Assembly: GCF_014649735.1 (NCBI RefSeq)
Contig: NZ_BMTP01000013.1
Span: forward strand, 1-64,000
Direction: 5' to 3'
Length of the DNA stretch: 64,000 nt
Source: Streptomyces lavendofoliae
Lineage (GTDB): Bacteria; Actinomycetota; Actinomycetes; Streptomycetales; Streptomycetaceae
Shown here: positions 1-7,257 of the stretch, one piece after another
Layout: each line of letters begins with the position of its first letter
Position numbering within the stretch: the first letter of the stretch is position 1
Translations under genes and position numbers: made by a program
Notes under the pieces: model-generated
The model's input: the letters and a program-made list of their open reading frames with translations, nothing else
Database searches by the model: none
What the model was told of the DNA's origin: nothing

Positions 1-61
1 GATCACCGAGCGCGGCGACCACACCACCGGCGCGACCCTGACCGGCGACTACGCGGTCTGA
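1..61 (+). CDS. C-terminal fragment of an unidentified protein
   Basis: The window opens inside a plus-strand reading frame that ends at the TGA at 59-61. Only the last 19 residues are visible (ending TLTGDYAV). That is too little to assign a family, and I do not recognise it. It is transcribed away from the neighbouring minus-strand gene's promoter, so the two genes converge across roughly 100 bp that contain a short GGCGGG/CCCGCC hairpin near 86-100. Confidence 0.55.
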   Translation, partial: ITERGDHTTGATLTGDYAV

Positions 62-158
62 CCCGGCCCTCGGCCCGGCGACTCGGCGGGCGTCCCGCCC
101 GGACCACGGCCCCCCCCGGGCACGGCACGCTCGTCGGGGTGGGCCGGCGGCGAGGGGG

Positions 159-1052
159 CTACTCGCCCGTGACCCGGATGCGGACCTCGTCGGAGCGCGC
201 CCCGCCGTCGGCGGTGCGCCAGCCGGCGTCGGACTCCGCCGCGCTCCACACCCGGCCCGCGTACGACACCTCCGCGATCCCCAGGGCGTCCGCCCGGGCC
301 ACCGCCCACTGCGCCCGCTCCCAGCCGCCGCGCGAACCGCCGCCCGGCGTGGCGCCCTCGGGGCCGGACGCCCCGGCGGCCACGCTGTGGACCGGCACCG
401 CGATCTCGGGCGCCGCCCCGCCCGGCGGCAGTTCGCCGAACGCCCTCTTCAGCTCCGCCCGCACCTTCGCCGGGTCGCCGGCCCGCACCGGCCCGCGCTC
501 GGTCGTGCACGTCAGGGACGCCGGGGAGCGCCCGGTGAGCGCGGCGGCGAGCAGCGAGGCGTCCGGCTCGTGCTTGGCGTACGCCTGCGGGAAGCCGCTG
601 CGCTGCACGCGCTGCGCGGCCACCGTCAGCGGCAGCCGAGAATAGCCCGGCACCTCGGCGAGGTGGTCGTAGAACTTGCCGGCCGAGAAGACCGGGTCGA
701 GGATCTGCTCCCTGGTGCCCCAGCCCTGAGAGGGCCGCTGCTGGAACAGGCCGAGCGAGTCGCGGTCGCCGTACCGGATGTTGCGCAGCGCCGACTCCTG
801 GAGGGCGGTCGCCAGCGCGATGGTGACCGCGCGTTCGGGCATCCCGCGCGATGTGCCGACCACGGAGATCGTCGCGGCGTTGGAGGCCTGCTCGGGGGTG
901 AACCGGTAGGTGTTGTTCCCGCTGCCCACGAGGCAGTGAGGGGCGTCCTTGCCGCCGGTCGCGTACTGCACGACGACGTATGCGATCAGCGCCAGCAGCA
1001 CGGCGAGCGCGACGGCGATCCTCGGTCGGCGGGGGCGGGTGGACTCGGACAC
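159..1052 (-). CDS. membrane-anchored lysozyme-like domain protein
   Basis: The protein is 297 aa, starting at GTG 1052 and divergent from dapE with about 40 bp between the starts. Residues about 8-30 form one transmembrane segment rich in Ala, Val and Leu after an Arg/Pro-rich N-terminus, so the rest is probably extracytoplasmic. The central region carries ATALQESALRN followed by DSLGLFQQRPSQGWG. This pattern is typical of actinobacterial lysozyme/transglycosylase-fold domains, where the Glu of LQES would be the general acid. The C-terminal 80 residues are Gly/Pro-rich and then hydrophilic. Homologues are sometimes labelled heavy metal transporter, which nothing in this sequence supports. 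A role in cell-wall turnover is inference. Longer in-frame starts upstream would overlap dapE and are unlikely. Confidence 0.75.
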   Translation of the reverse strand: MSESTRPRRPRIAVALAVLLALIAYVVVQYATGGKDAPHCLVGSGNNTYRFTPEQASNAATISVVGTSRGMPERAVTIALATALQESALRNIRYGDRDSLGLFQQRPSQGWGTREQILDPVFSAGKFYDHLAEVPGYSRLPLTVAAQRVQRSGFPQAYAKHEPDASLLAAALTGRSPASLTCTTERGPVRAGDPAKVRAELKRAFGELPPGGAAPEIAVPVHSVAAGASGPEGATPGGGSRGGWERAQWAVARADALGIAEVSYAGRVWSAAESDAGWRTADGGARSDEVRIRVTGE

Positions 1053-1079
1053 GGAGCCCACCGTACTGGAGGGCCGGGA

Positions 1080-1085
1080 TAGGCT
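1080..1085 (+). promoter_or_regulatory. -10 box (TAGGCT) of a leaderless dapE promoter
   Basis: TAGGCT lies 7 nt before the ATG of dapE, and no Shine-Dalgarno sequence is present. This is the typical layout of leaderless Streptomyces transcripts. The same GATAGGCTCGG string precedes the M20 peptidase gene at 53659. Confidence 0.5.
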
Positions 1086-1092
1086 CGGCACC

Positions 1093-2184
1093 ATGTCCGA
1101 GACCATGCCCGCCACCGTGCTGGACCTCACGCAGGACGGCCCGGCGCTCACCGCCGCGCTCGTCGACTTCCCCTCGGTCAGCGGGACCGAGAAGCCCCTC
1201 GCCGACGCGATCGAGCAGGCCCTGCGCACCCTGCCGCACCTGACCGTCGACCGGCACGGGAACAACGTGGTCGCCCGGACGCGTCTGGGCCGGGCCGAGC
1301 GGGTGGTCCTGGCCGGGCACATCGACACCGTCCCGATCGCCGGCAACGTCCCCTCCCGGCTCGACGAGAACGGGATCCTGTGGGGCTGCGGCACCTCGGA
1401 CATGAAGTCCGGCGTCGCGGTCCAGCTGCGCATCGCGGCGACCGTCCCGGAGCCCAACCGCGACCTGACGTTCGTCTTCTACGACAACGAGGAGGTCGCC
1501 GCCCACCTCAACGGCCTCGGGCATGTGGCCGACGCACACCCCGAGTGGCTGGAGGGCGACTTCGCCATCCTGCTGGAGCCGTCCGACGGCCAGGTCGAGG
1601 GCGGCTGCCAGGGCACCCTGCGGGTCCACCTGCGCACCAAGGGGGAGCGCGCCCACTCCGCGCGCAGCTGGATGGGGTCCAACGCCATCCACGCCGCCGC
1701 CCCGATCCTGGCCAGGCTCGCCGTGTACGAGCCGCGCCGCCCCGTGATCGACGGGCTGGAGTACCACGAGGGCCTCAACGCCGTCGGGATCGAGGGCGGG
1801 GTGGCCACCAACGTCATCCCCGACGTCTGCACCGTGACCGTCAACTACCGCTACGCGCCCGACCGCTCCATGGCGGAGGCCGAGGCCCATGTGCGCGAGG
1901 TGTTCGCGGACTGCGGCGTCGACGAGTTCGTGGTCGACGACCACACCGGCGGCGCCCTGCCCGGGCTGTCGCACCCCGCGGCCGCGGCCTTCATGGCGGC
2001 CGTCGGCGGCACCGCGCAGCCCAAGTTCGGCTGGACCGACGTGTCGCGGTTCAGCGCCCTGGGCGTGCCCGCCGTCAATTACGGCCCCGGCGACGCGCTC
2101 TTCGCGCACAAGCGGGACGAGCACGTCGCCGTCGACCGGATCACGCACTGTGAACGGCGACTGTACGACTGGCTCACTGCCTGA
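1093..2184 (+). CDS. dapE: succinyl-diaminopimelate desuccinylase
   Basis: This 363-aa M20-family zinc peptidase hydrolyses N-succinyl-LL-2,6-diaminopimelate to LL-diaminopimelate and succinate. That is the penultimate part of the succinylase branch supplying meso-DAP for peptidoglycan and lysine. Metal and catalytic motifs are visible: LAGHIDTVP (His76, Asp78), GCGTSDMKSG (Asp103), the acidic pair YDNEEV (Glu133/Glu134), LLEPSDG, and the C-terminal FAHKRDEH histidine. A lid/dimerisation domain separates the two halves of the catalytic domain. The start ATG follows a leaderless-type -10 box. The gene is the first of the conserved dapE-LOG-folP2 neighbourhood also seen in mycobacteria. Length and motifs match the actinobacterial DapE family. 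Confidence 0.93.
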   Translation: MSETMPATVLDLTQDGPALTAALVDFPSVSGTEKPLADAIEQALRTLPHLTVDRHGNNVVARTRLGRAERVVLAGHIDTVPIAGNVPSRLDENGILWGCGTSDMKSGVAVQLRIAATVPEPNRDLTFVFYDNEEVAAHLNGLGHVADAHPEWLEGDFAILLEPSDGQVEGGCQGTLRVHLRTKGERAHSARSWMGSNAIHAAAPILARLAVYEPRRPVIDGLEYHEGLNAVGIEGGVATNVIPDVCTVTVNYRYAPDRSMAEAEAHVREVFADCGVDEFVVDDHTGGALPGLSHPAAAAFMAAVGGTAQPKFGWTDVSRFSALGVPAVNYGPGDALFAHKRDEHVAVDRITHCERRLYDWLTA

Positions 2185-2261
2185 CCTCCGTAATTTCGCC
2201 TTTTGTCACGTCCTCCGTCCTACCCTGAGCGGGAAACGATGTTCAGCGGAGGGAGCGGATC

Positions 2262-3032
2262 ATGGGCAACCCCGAGGCCGAGGCCGAAGGACTGCGAGCG
2301 CTGGCCGAGCAGCGGCTGGGGCCGGTACTGCGCCGGCGGGAGCAGGTCCAGCCCGGCACCACCGATCAGCGGCTGCTGGACACCGCCGGTGACTCCGAGT
2401 GGGTCCACACCGACCCGTGGCGCGTCATGCGCATCCAGTCGGAGTTCGTCGAGGGCTTCGGCGCGCTGGCCGAACTGCCCAGCGCGATCAGCGTCTTCGG
2501 CTCGGCCCGCACCCCGGCGGGCACGCCGGAGTACGAGGCGGGCGTGCGCATCGGCCGGGCGCTCGTCGAGGCCGGCTTCGCGGTGATCACCGGTGGCGGC
2601 CCCGGCGCCATGGAGGCGGCGAACAAGGGCGCGCGGGAGGCCAGGGGCGTCTCGGTGGGCCTCGGCATCGAGCTGCCCTTCGAGCAGGGCCTGAACCCGC
2701 ACGTCGACATCGGCGTCAACTTCCGCTACTTCTTCGTACGGAAGACGATGTTCGTCAAGTACGCCCAGGGCTTCGTCGTCCTGCCCGGCGGGCTCGGGAC
2801 CCTGGACGAGCTGTTCGAGGCCCTGACCCTGGTCCAGACGCGGAAGGTCACCCGCTTCCCGATCGTGCTGTTCGGCACGGCGTACTGGTCCGGCCTGGTC
2901 GACTGGCTCCGCGGCACGGTCATCGCCCAGGGCAAGGCGTCGGAGCACGACCTGATGCTCTTCCACGTCACGGACGACGTCGACGAGGCGGTCGCCCTGG
3001 TCACCAAGGAGACCGGGCCCGGCCACCCCTGA
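2262..3032 (+). CDS. LOG family protein (TIGR00730), nucleotide 5'-monophosphate nucleosidase
   Basis: This 256-aa protein belongs to the Rossmann-fold LOG family, often mislabelled lysine decarboxylase. The signature motifs are GGGPGAMEAANKGARE (about residues 107-122) and LPGGLGTLDELFE (about residues 175-187), which contains the PGGxGTxxE active-site sequence. Characterised members cleave cytokinin riboside 5'-monophosphates or AMP/IMP into base and ribose phosphate. The substrate here is not known. The roughly 75 N-terminal residues precede the core and match the longer actinobacterial form. A strong GGAGGGAG ribosome site precedes the ATG. The gene lies 77 bp downstream of dapE and converges with folP2. 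Confidence 0.85.
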   Translation: MGNPEAEAEGLRALAEQRLGPVLRRREQVQPGTTDQRLLDTAGDSEWVHTDPWRVMRIQSEFVEGFGALAELPSAISVFGSARTPAGTPEYEAGVRIGRALVEAGFAVITGGGPGAMEAANKGAREARGVSVGLGIELPFEQGLNPHVDIGVNFRYFFVRKTMFVKYAQGFVVLPGGLGTLDELFEALTLVQTRKVTRFPIVLFGTAYWSGLVDWLRGTVIAQGKASEHDLMLFHVTDDVDEAVALVTKETGPGHP

Positions 3033-3072
3033 CCGGCGGGGACGGGCCGGGACGGGCGGGGACGGGCGGGGA

Positions 3073-3933
3073 CTATGCCAGCCCCCGGCGGGCGACCGCC
3101 GGGGGACGGTGCCCCGCGATGGACGCCACCATGTCCAGCACCTGCCTGGTCTCGGCGACCTCGTGGACGCGGTAGACCCGCGCGCCCAGCCACGCCGAGA
3201 CGGCGGTCGTCGCGAGGGTGCCCAGCACCCGCTCCTTGACCGGCTTGTCGAGCGTCTCGCCGACGAAGTCCTTGTTGGACAGCGACACCAGTACCGGCCA
3301 GCCCGTGTCCGTCATCTCGCCCAGCCGGCGGGTCGCCTCCAGACTGTGCCGGGTGTTCTTCCCGAAGTCGTGGCCGGGGTCGATCATGATGCCGTCGCGG
3401 CGCACGCCCAGCTCCACCGCGCGCTCCGCCAGCCCCACGGTCACCCGCAGGATGTCCGCCATCACGTCGTCGTACGCGATCCGGTGCGGCCGGGTGCGCG
3501 GCCGGGCGCCGCCCGCGTGGGTGCACACCAGCCCCGCGCCGTACCGCGCGGCCACCTCGGCGAGCTTCGGGTCGACGCCGCCCCACGCGTCGTTCAGCAG
3601 GTCGGCGCCGGCCTCGCAGACGGCCTCGCCGACGTCGTGCCGCCAGGTGTCGACGCTGATCACCACGTCGGGGAACCGCCGCCGCACCTCGGCCACGAAA
3701 CCGACCGTGCGCCGCGCCTCCTCCTCGGGCGTCACCTCCTCCCCGGGACCGGCCTTCACCCCCCCGATGTCGATGATGGCGGCGCCCTCGGCCACCGCCT
3801 GCTCGACCCGGGCGAGCGCCGGCTCGTCGCGGAACGTGGCGCCCCGGTCGTAGAAGGAGTCCGGGGTCCGGTTCACGATCGCCATGATCACCGGCTCGTG
3901 CGCGTCGAATTCACGCCGTCCCAAGCGCAGCAT
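3073..3933 (-). CDS. folP2: FolP2-type dihydropteroate synthase paralogue
   Basis: This 286-aa TIM-barrel protein has the DHPS family layout: IVNRTPDSF near the start, IDIGG, SVDTWRHD, LLNDAWGG, IDPGHDFGKNT, SLSNKDF and YRVHEV. It departs from functional DHPS at key loops. DIGGESTRPG has become DIGGVKAGPG, so the Ser-Thr-Arg of the substrate loop is missing. S-R-K is S-N-K. No folB/folK/folE neighbours are present. The location between the LOG gene and tag matches FolP2 of mycobacteria, a paralogue reported to lack DHPS activity. I therefore call it FolP2 with unknown function, not the folate enzyme. A good SD (AGAAGGAG) sets the ATG at 3933, and the gene is divergent from the DivIVA-like gene. 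Confidence 0.8.
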   Translation of the reverse strand: MLRLGRREFDAHEPVIMAIVNRTPDSFYDRGATFRDEPALARVEQAVAEGAAIIDIGGVKAGPGEEVTPEEEARRTVGFVAEVRRRFPDVVISVDTWRHDVGEAVCEAGADLLNDAWGGVDPKLAEVAARYGAGLVCTHAGGARPRTRPHRIAYDDVMADILRVTVGLAERAVELGVRRDGIMIDPGHDFGKNTRHSLEATRRLGEMTDTGWPVLVSLSNKDFVGETLDKPVKERVLGTLATTAVSAWLGARVYRVHEVAETRQVLDMVASIAGHRPPAVARRGLA

Positions 3934-4037
3934 CCCGTGTCTCCTTCTCGCGTTCGGTCGCCTGCGACCTTAACCGTCGGCGGCGCATGGCACGATCGGC
4001 ACCGTTGGGTTTTCGCTCCCGGTGGAGAGGCACGGTC

Positions 4038-4469
4038 GTGTTCTGGTTCTTGGCTGTAGCGATGGTCGTGGTCGTTGCCGCGGTCACTCTGGCCGTGGTC
4101 GGCGGCGGGGAGAGCGAGGTGCTGCCCGACGCGCCGCCGGAGCACACCGTGGACCAGCTGCCGCTGACCCGGCCGGTGAGCCGTGCCGACCTCGACGCGC
4201 TGCGGCTGCCGTTGGCTCCGCGGGGCTACCGGATGGCCGACGTCGACGACGTGCTGGGCAGGCTGGGCGCCGAGCTCGCCGAGCGGGACGCGCGGATCGC
4301 CGAGCTGGAGGCCGCGCTGGCGGGCGCCCGCGGGGAGCGGCCCGATGACCCGGCCCCGTACGACGGGCCCGGCGACCCCGGCCCGTACGACGGGCCCGAT
4401 GACCCGGCCCCGTACGACGGGCCCGGCCGCACGCCGGACGAGGAGCGGGACCAGGAGCGGGGCCGGTGA
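4038..4469 (+). CDS. small DivIVA-domain membrane protein
   Basis: The protein is 143 aa from GTG 4038, chosen because GGTGGAGAGG sits 7-10 nt upstream. An in-frame ATG at 3987 would add 17 residues but has no ribosome site. Residues about 1-25 form a single transmembrane helix (VFWFLAVAMVVVVAAVTLAV). A DivIVA-type segment follows (GYRMADVDDVLGRLGAELAERD), then a short coiled coil. The C-terminus has three imperfect copies of a DDPAPYDGPG repeat. DivIVA motifs of this kind bind curved membrane or scaffold polar growth; that role is inferred here. The TGA overlaps the GTG of tag by four bases (GTGA), so the two genes are translationally coupled. The same pair is adjacent in mycobacteria. Confidence 0.75.
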   Translation: MFWFLAVAMVVVVAAVTLAVVGGGESEVLPDAPPEHTVDQLPLTRPVSRADLDALRLPLAPRGYRMADVDDVLGRLGAELAERDARIAELEAALAGARGERPDDPAPYDGPGDPGPYDGPDDPAPYDGPGRTPDEERDQERGR

Positions 4470-5056
4470 CCGGCGAGGCCGTGCCGGGCCCGGACGGGCT
4501 GCCGCGCTGCCCCTGGGGCCTGTCCGCCGAGGACTACGTCCGGTACCACGACGAGGAGTGGGGCCGCCCCGTCCACGGCGACGACGCCCTGTTCGAACGG
4601 CTCTGCCTGGAGGCATTCCAGTCGGGCCTGTCCTGGATCACGATCCTGCGCCGCCGCGAGGGCTTCCGCCGGGCGTTCGCGGGCTTCCGGATCGCCGCCG
4701 TCGCGGAGTTCACCGACACCGACCGGGACCGGCTCCTGGCGGACACCGGCATCATCCGCAACCGCGCGAAGATCGACGCGTCACTCGCCAACGCGCGCGT
4801 ACTGGCCGGCTGGGCGCCCGGCGAGCTGGACGCCCTCATCTGGTCCCACGCCCCGGACCCCGCCTCCCGCCCGGTGCCCCGCACGCTCGCCGACGTCCCG
4901 GCGGTCACGCCCGAGTCGACGGCGCTGTCCAAGGAGCTCAAGAAGCAGGGCCTGCGCTTCGTCGGCCCGACCACGGCGTACGCCCTGATGCAGGCATGCG
5001 GCCTGGTCGACGACCACCTCGCCGACTGCGTGGCCCGCGGCGCCGCCCGCGCCTGA
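4466..5056 (+). CDS. tag: DNA-3-methyladenine glycosylase I
   Basis: This 196-aa base-excision repair enzyme removes 3-methyladenine from alkylated DNA. The family signatures are RCPWG near the start, YHDEEWG, LEAFQSGLSWITIL, NRAKI, SKELKKQGLRFVGPTTAYA and MQACGLVDDHLADC. The Cys of RCPWG, the His of YHDEEWG and the final His/Cys pair form the zinc site known for Tag. The GTG start overlaps the upstream stop codon by four bases, so expression is probably coupled to the DivIVA-like gene. Confidence 0.92.
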   Translation: MTGEAVPGPDGLPRCPWGLSAEDYVRYHDEEWGRPVHGDDALFERLCLEAFQSGLSWITILRRREGFRRAFAGFRIAAVAEFTDTDRDRLLADTGIIRNRAKIDASLANARVLAGWAPGELDALIWSHAPDPASRPVPRTLADVPAVTPESTALSKELKKQGLRFVGPTTAYALMQACGLVDDHLADCVARGAARA

Positions 5057-5104
5057 CCGGGGCGGTGGCCGGCTCCGGATCACCGCTCCGGAGCGCCGCC
5101 CCGG
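5057..5104. terminator. hairpin between convergent tag and enoyl-CoA hydratase genes
   Basis: CCGGGGCGG at 5057-5065 pairs with CCGCCCCGG at 5096-5104, with further GC pairing inside. It starts immediately after the tag stop codon. No T-tract is present, which is common for Streptomyces terminators. Confidence 0.5.
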
Positions 5105-5146
5105 ATCACCGTCCCCGATCGTCGGCCGGGCCCGGACCCGCCTCGG

Positions 5147-5168
5147 ACCACCGGGCCGGCCCGGTGGT
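5147..5168. terminator. perfect 22-bp palindrome at the end of the enoyl-CoA hydratase gene
   Basis: ACCACCGGGCC is followed directly by its exact complement, ending on the last base of the minus-strand stop codon. It can fold into an 11-bp hairpin on either strand, and is probably the terminator of the minus-strand gene. Confidence 0.5.
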
Positions 5169-5950
5169 CAGCGGCCGAGGTACTTCGGCTTCTCCTTGGC
5201 CAGGAAGGCCCGCACCGCGATGCCGTGGTCCTCGGACGCGCCCGCCAGCGTCTGGAGCTCGTCCTCCTTGTCCAGCGCCTCGTCGAGCGTGTGGCACGCC
5301 CCGTACGCCAGGGACTTCTTCAGCGCCGCGTACGCCAGCGTCGGGCCCTCGGCGAGGGTGCGGGCCACGGACCGCGCCTCGGCCGCCAGGTCGGCCGTGG
5401 GAACCAGCCGGGTCGCGATGCCCAGCTCGTACGCCTCTTCCGCCGTGATCGAGCGCGGGAAGAACAGCAGGTCGGCCGCCCGCCCCGGGCCCACCACGCG
5501 GGGCAGCGTCCACGAGACGCCCGAGTCGGCGGTCAGCGCCACCCCGGCGAAGGAGGTGTTGAACGACGCCGTGTCGGCCACCACCCGGTAGTCCGCCGCC
5601 AGCGCGAAGCCGAAGCCCGCCCCGGCCGCCACCCCGTTCACCCCGGCGACCACCGGCTTGGGCATCCCCGCGATGGCCCGCACGATCGGGTTGTAGTGCT
5701 CCTTCACGGTGCTCATCGTGTGCTCGGTGCCGATGAGCGCCACGTGCTCCTTGAGGTCCTGGCCCACGCAGAACGCCCGTCCCGTCGCCGTCAGCAGCAC
5801 CGCCCGGACGGCGGTGTCCTCCGCCGCCGCGAGGAGCGAGTCCCGGAGGGCGATCTTCGCCTGCGTGTTCATCGCGTTCATGGCGTCGGGCCGGTTGAGC
5901 GTGATGGTGGCGAGTCCGTCGCTCACCTCGTACAGCACGGTGTCGGCCAT
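5168..5950 (-). CDS. enoyl-CoA hydratase/isomerase family protein
   Basis: This 260-aa crotonase-fold protein starts at the ATG at 5950. Features are LATITLNRPDAMNAMN (N-terminal strand motif), GRAFCVGQDLKEH (oxyanion hole and CoA site, about residues 60-72), NGVAAGAGFGFALAADYRVV (second oxyanion segment), SWTLPRVVGPGRAADLLF and a C-terminal AFLAKEKPKYLGR. Crotonases hydrate or isomerise acyl-CoAs. The motif set resembles PaaG/EchA-type members, but the substrate cannot be told from sequence. The gene stands alone between two hairpins, with a 312-bp upstream region. Confidence 0.85.
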   Translation of the reverse strand: MADTVLYEVSDGLATITLNRPDAMNAMNTQAKIALRDSLLAAAEDTAVRAVLLTATGRAFCVGQDLKEHVALIGTEHTMSTVKEHYNPIVRAIAGMPKPVVAGVNGVAAGAGFGFALAADYRVVADTASFNTSFAGVALTADSGVSWTLPRVVGPGRAADLLFFPRSITAEEAYELGIATRLVPTADLAAEARSVARTLAEGPTLAYAALKKSLAYGACHTLDEALDKEDELQTLAGASEDHGIAVRAFLAKEKPKYLGR

Positions 5951-6262
5951 GGCAGGTCCCCTTTGCGGCTCCGGCGGTGATGTCAGGCCCAGCATGGCGG
6001 AGATCATCGCGCGCGGACATGTGACCTGCGTCAAAGAAAGCCCGGTCCGGGCGCCGGGCGCGGCGGCGAAGTATCGCAGGCGTACCGCCGAAATGGACGG
6101 TTTTGTAAGAGCGCGTTGCGCAAGCGATGCCGACCGATGTTGGTCATCGGGTCCTGCCATGCGGGATAATGACCTGGAAGCAATGTGTTCGATGCCGGTG
6201 ATGCGTGCCCATGCCAGAGGGCCGTCGGCGACGATGAGCTGGTTTCAGGAAGGGGAACGAGC
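5951..6262. other. 312-bp intergenic region holding two divergent promoters
   Basis: The region separates the enoyl-CoA hydratase gene (minus) from DUF3117 (plus) and is AT-richer than its flanks from about 6080 to 6190. I see a promoter for DUF3117 at 6140-6170, an inverted repeat CCGATG-TTGGT-CATCGG (6134-6150) overlapping its -35, and a TTGCGCAA palindrome near 6113. I see no gene. Confidence 0.5.
6140..6170 (+). promoter_or_regulatory. sigma-70-type promoter for the DUF3117 gene
   Basis: TTGGTC (6140-6145) and GATAAT (6165-6170) are separated by 19 bp. The -10 is unusually close to consensus for this genome. The resulting leader would be about 85 nt. Confidence 0.45.
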
Positions 6263-6430
6263 ATGGCGGCCATGAAGCCGCGGACGGGCGACGGCCCGCT
6301 CGAGGTGACAAAGGAGGGGCGGGGCATCGTCATGCGCGTTCCGCTCGAAGGCGGCGGTCGGCTTGTCGTCGAGCTGACTCCGGACGAGGCCGACGCGCTC
6401 GGCGACGCACTCAAGAAGGTCGTCGGCTGA
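6263..6430 (+). CDS. DUF3117 domain-containing small protein
   Basis: This 55-aa protein begins MAAMKPRTGDGPLEV and ends in an acidic/basic helix (LTPDEADALGDALKKVVG). That matches the highly conserved actinobacterial DUF3117 family, whose function is unknown. The ATG at 6263 has the purine-rich site AAGGGGAACGA upstream, and in-frame upstream ATGs lack one. The gene is monocistronic, with its own promoter and terminator. A mycobacterial homologue sits in the same neighbourhood near tag. Confidence 0.85.
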   Translation: MAAMKPRTGDGPLEVTKEGRGIVMRVPLEGGGRLVVELTPDEADALGDALKKVVG

Positions 6431-6451
6431 CGCGGACGCCCCCTGTTTTTC

Positions 6452-6499
6452 CGAGAGCCCCGGCACGGTGCGCGGCGACGCGACCGGCCGGGGCTCTCG
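6452..6499. terminator. terminator hairpin after the DUF3117 gene
   Basis: CGAGAGCCCCGGC (6452-6464) pairs perfectly with GCCGGGGCTCTCG (6487-6499), a 13-bp stem. A CTGTTTTT tract lies on its 5' side, so it can also serve the minus-strand methyltransferase gene that ends at 6520. Confidence 0.7.
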
Positions 6500-6519
6500 C
6501 ATGCGCGCCCGCACCCGGG

Positions 6520-7185
6520 TCAGCCCCGCCGCACCGCGCACAGCAGTCCGTCGCCCACCGGCAGCAGCGTCGGCAGCAGCTCCTGGCTCTCCCGCACCGT
6601 CCGCAGCAGCTCCCGCAACCTGAGCACCTCGGCCGGCTGGGCCGCCGAGTCCACCGTACGGCCGTCGGCGAAGACGCCCTCGAAACAGACCAGGCCACCC
6701 GGTCGCAGCAGACGCAACGATTCGGCGAGGTAGTCCAGGCTCTCCAGCCGGTCACCGTCGCAGAAGACCAGGTCGTAGCCGCCGTCCGCGAGCCGCGGCA
6801 GCACGTCCAGCGCCCGGCCGGGGATGAAACGCGCCCGGTTCCCCGCGAAGCCGGCCGCCCGGAACGCCTGCTTGGCGAACTGCTGGCGTTCCGGCTCCAG
6901 GTCCACCGTGGTCAGGACGCCGTCGGGGCGCATGCCCTCCAGCAGATAGATCCCGGACACCCCGGTACCGGTGCCGATCTCCGCGACCGCCTTGGCGTCC
7001 GCCGTGGCCGCCAGCAGACGCAGCGCGGCGCCGGTGCCTGGCGACACCGAGGGCAGCCCCGCGTCCCGGGCCCGGTCACGGGCCCAGCGCAGGGCGTCGT
7101 CCTCGGCGACAAAGGCGTCGGCGAACGCCCAGCTCGTCTGCCGGTTGGCGGTAATGACCCTCTCCTGTCCCCGTAGTTGGCGCAA
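6520..7185 (-). CDS. SAM-dependent O-methyltransferase family protein
   Basis: The core is a class I methyltransferase. Motif I AEIGTGTGVSGIYLL is about residues 65-80 of the form used here, followed by LTTVDLEPERQQFAKQAF, RFIPGRALDVLPRLADGGYDLVFCDGD and LRLLRPGGLVCFEGVF. It resembles the mycobacterial protein encoded opposite sigE (Rv1220c-like); the acceptor is unknown. The start is uncertain. The frame has no ATG or GTG near the conserved N-terminus. TTG at 7185 is the nearest ordinary start and sits 5 nt after a TACAGT -10 box. A well-placed AGGAG precedes an ATT at 7155, which would give 211 aa. The in-frame ATG at 7266 overlaps the divergent sigma-gene leader and is unlikely. Confidence 0.75.
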   Translation of the reverse strand: MRQLRGQERVITANRQTSWAFADAFVAEDDALRWARDRARDAGLPSVSPGTGAALRLLAATADAKAVAEIGTGTGVSGIYLLEGMRPDGVLTTVDLEPERQQFAKQAFRAAGFAGNRARFIPGRALDVLPRLADGGYDLVFCDGDRLESLDYLAESLRLLRPGGLVCFEGVFADGRTVDSAAQPAEVLRLRELLRTVRESQELLPTLLPVGDGLLCAVRRG

Positions 7186-7209
7186 CGGTGACTGTAGCCG
7201 TTCGGGCCC

Positions 7210-7236
7210 GGGAACCCGCAGATGGGACCGCGCGTT
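7210..7236 (+). promoter_or_regulatory. ECF-type (sigma-R/SigH/SigE-like) promoter of the sigma gene
   Basis: GGGAAC (7210-7215) is followed after exactly 18 nt by GTT (7234-7236). This matches the GGGAAY-N18-GTT pattern of sigma-R/SigH promoters and is also close to the GGAAC-N17-CGTT pattern of SigE. Transcription would start near 7243. Confidence 0.6.
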
Positions 7237-7257
7237 AAGAGGGGGTGGGGGGAGCAC

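Noticed and set aside
159..1052. Annotation as a heavy metal transporter
   Set aside because: There is one membrane anchor, no metal-binding or transport motif, and a clear lysozyme-like sequence pattern.
49..2148. Long opposite-strand frames over dapE and over most other genes
   Set aside because: In very GC-rich DNA the antisense and shifted frames stay open. Their translations are Arg/Gly/Pro-rich with no domain motifs, and the sense frames carry clear family signatures.
2203..2226. TTGTCA and TACCCT as a promoter for the LOG gene
   Set aside because: The spacer is only 12 bp, too short for a sigma-70 promoter. The gene may be read from dapE or from an unrecognised promoter.
3987..4037. 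ATG 3987 as start of the DivIVA-like membrane protein
   Set aside because: No ribosome site precedes it. GTG 4038 has a strong one and places the membrane helix at the N-terminus.
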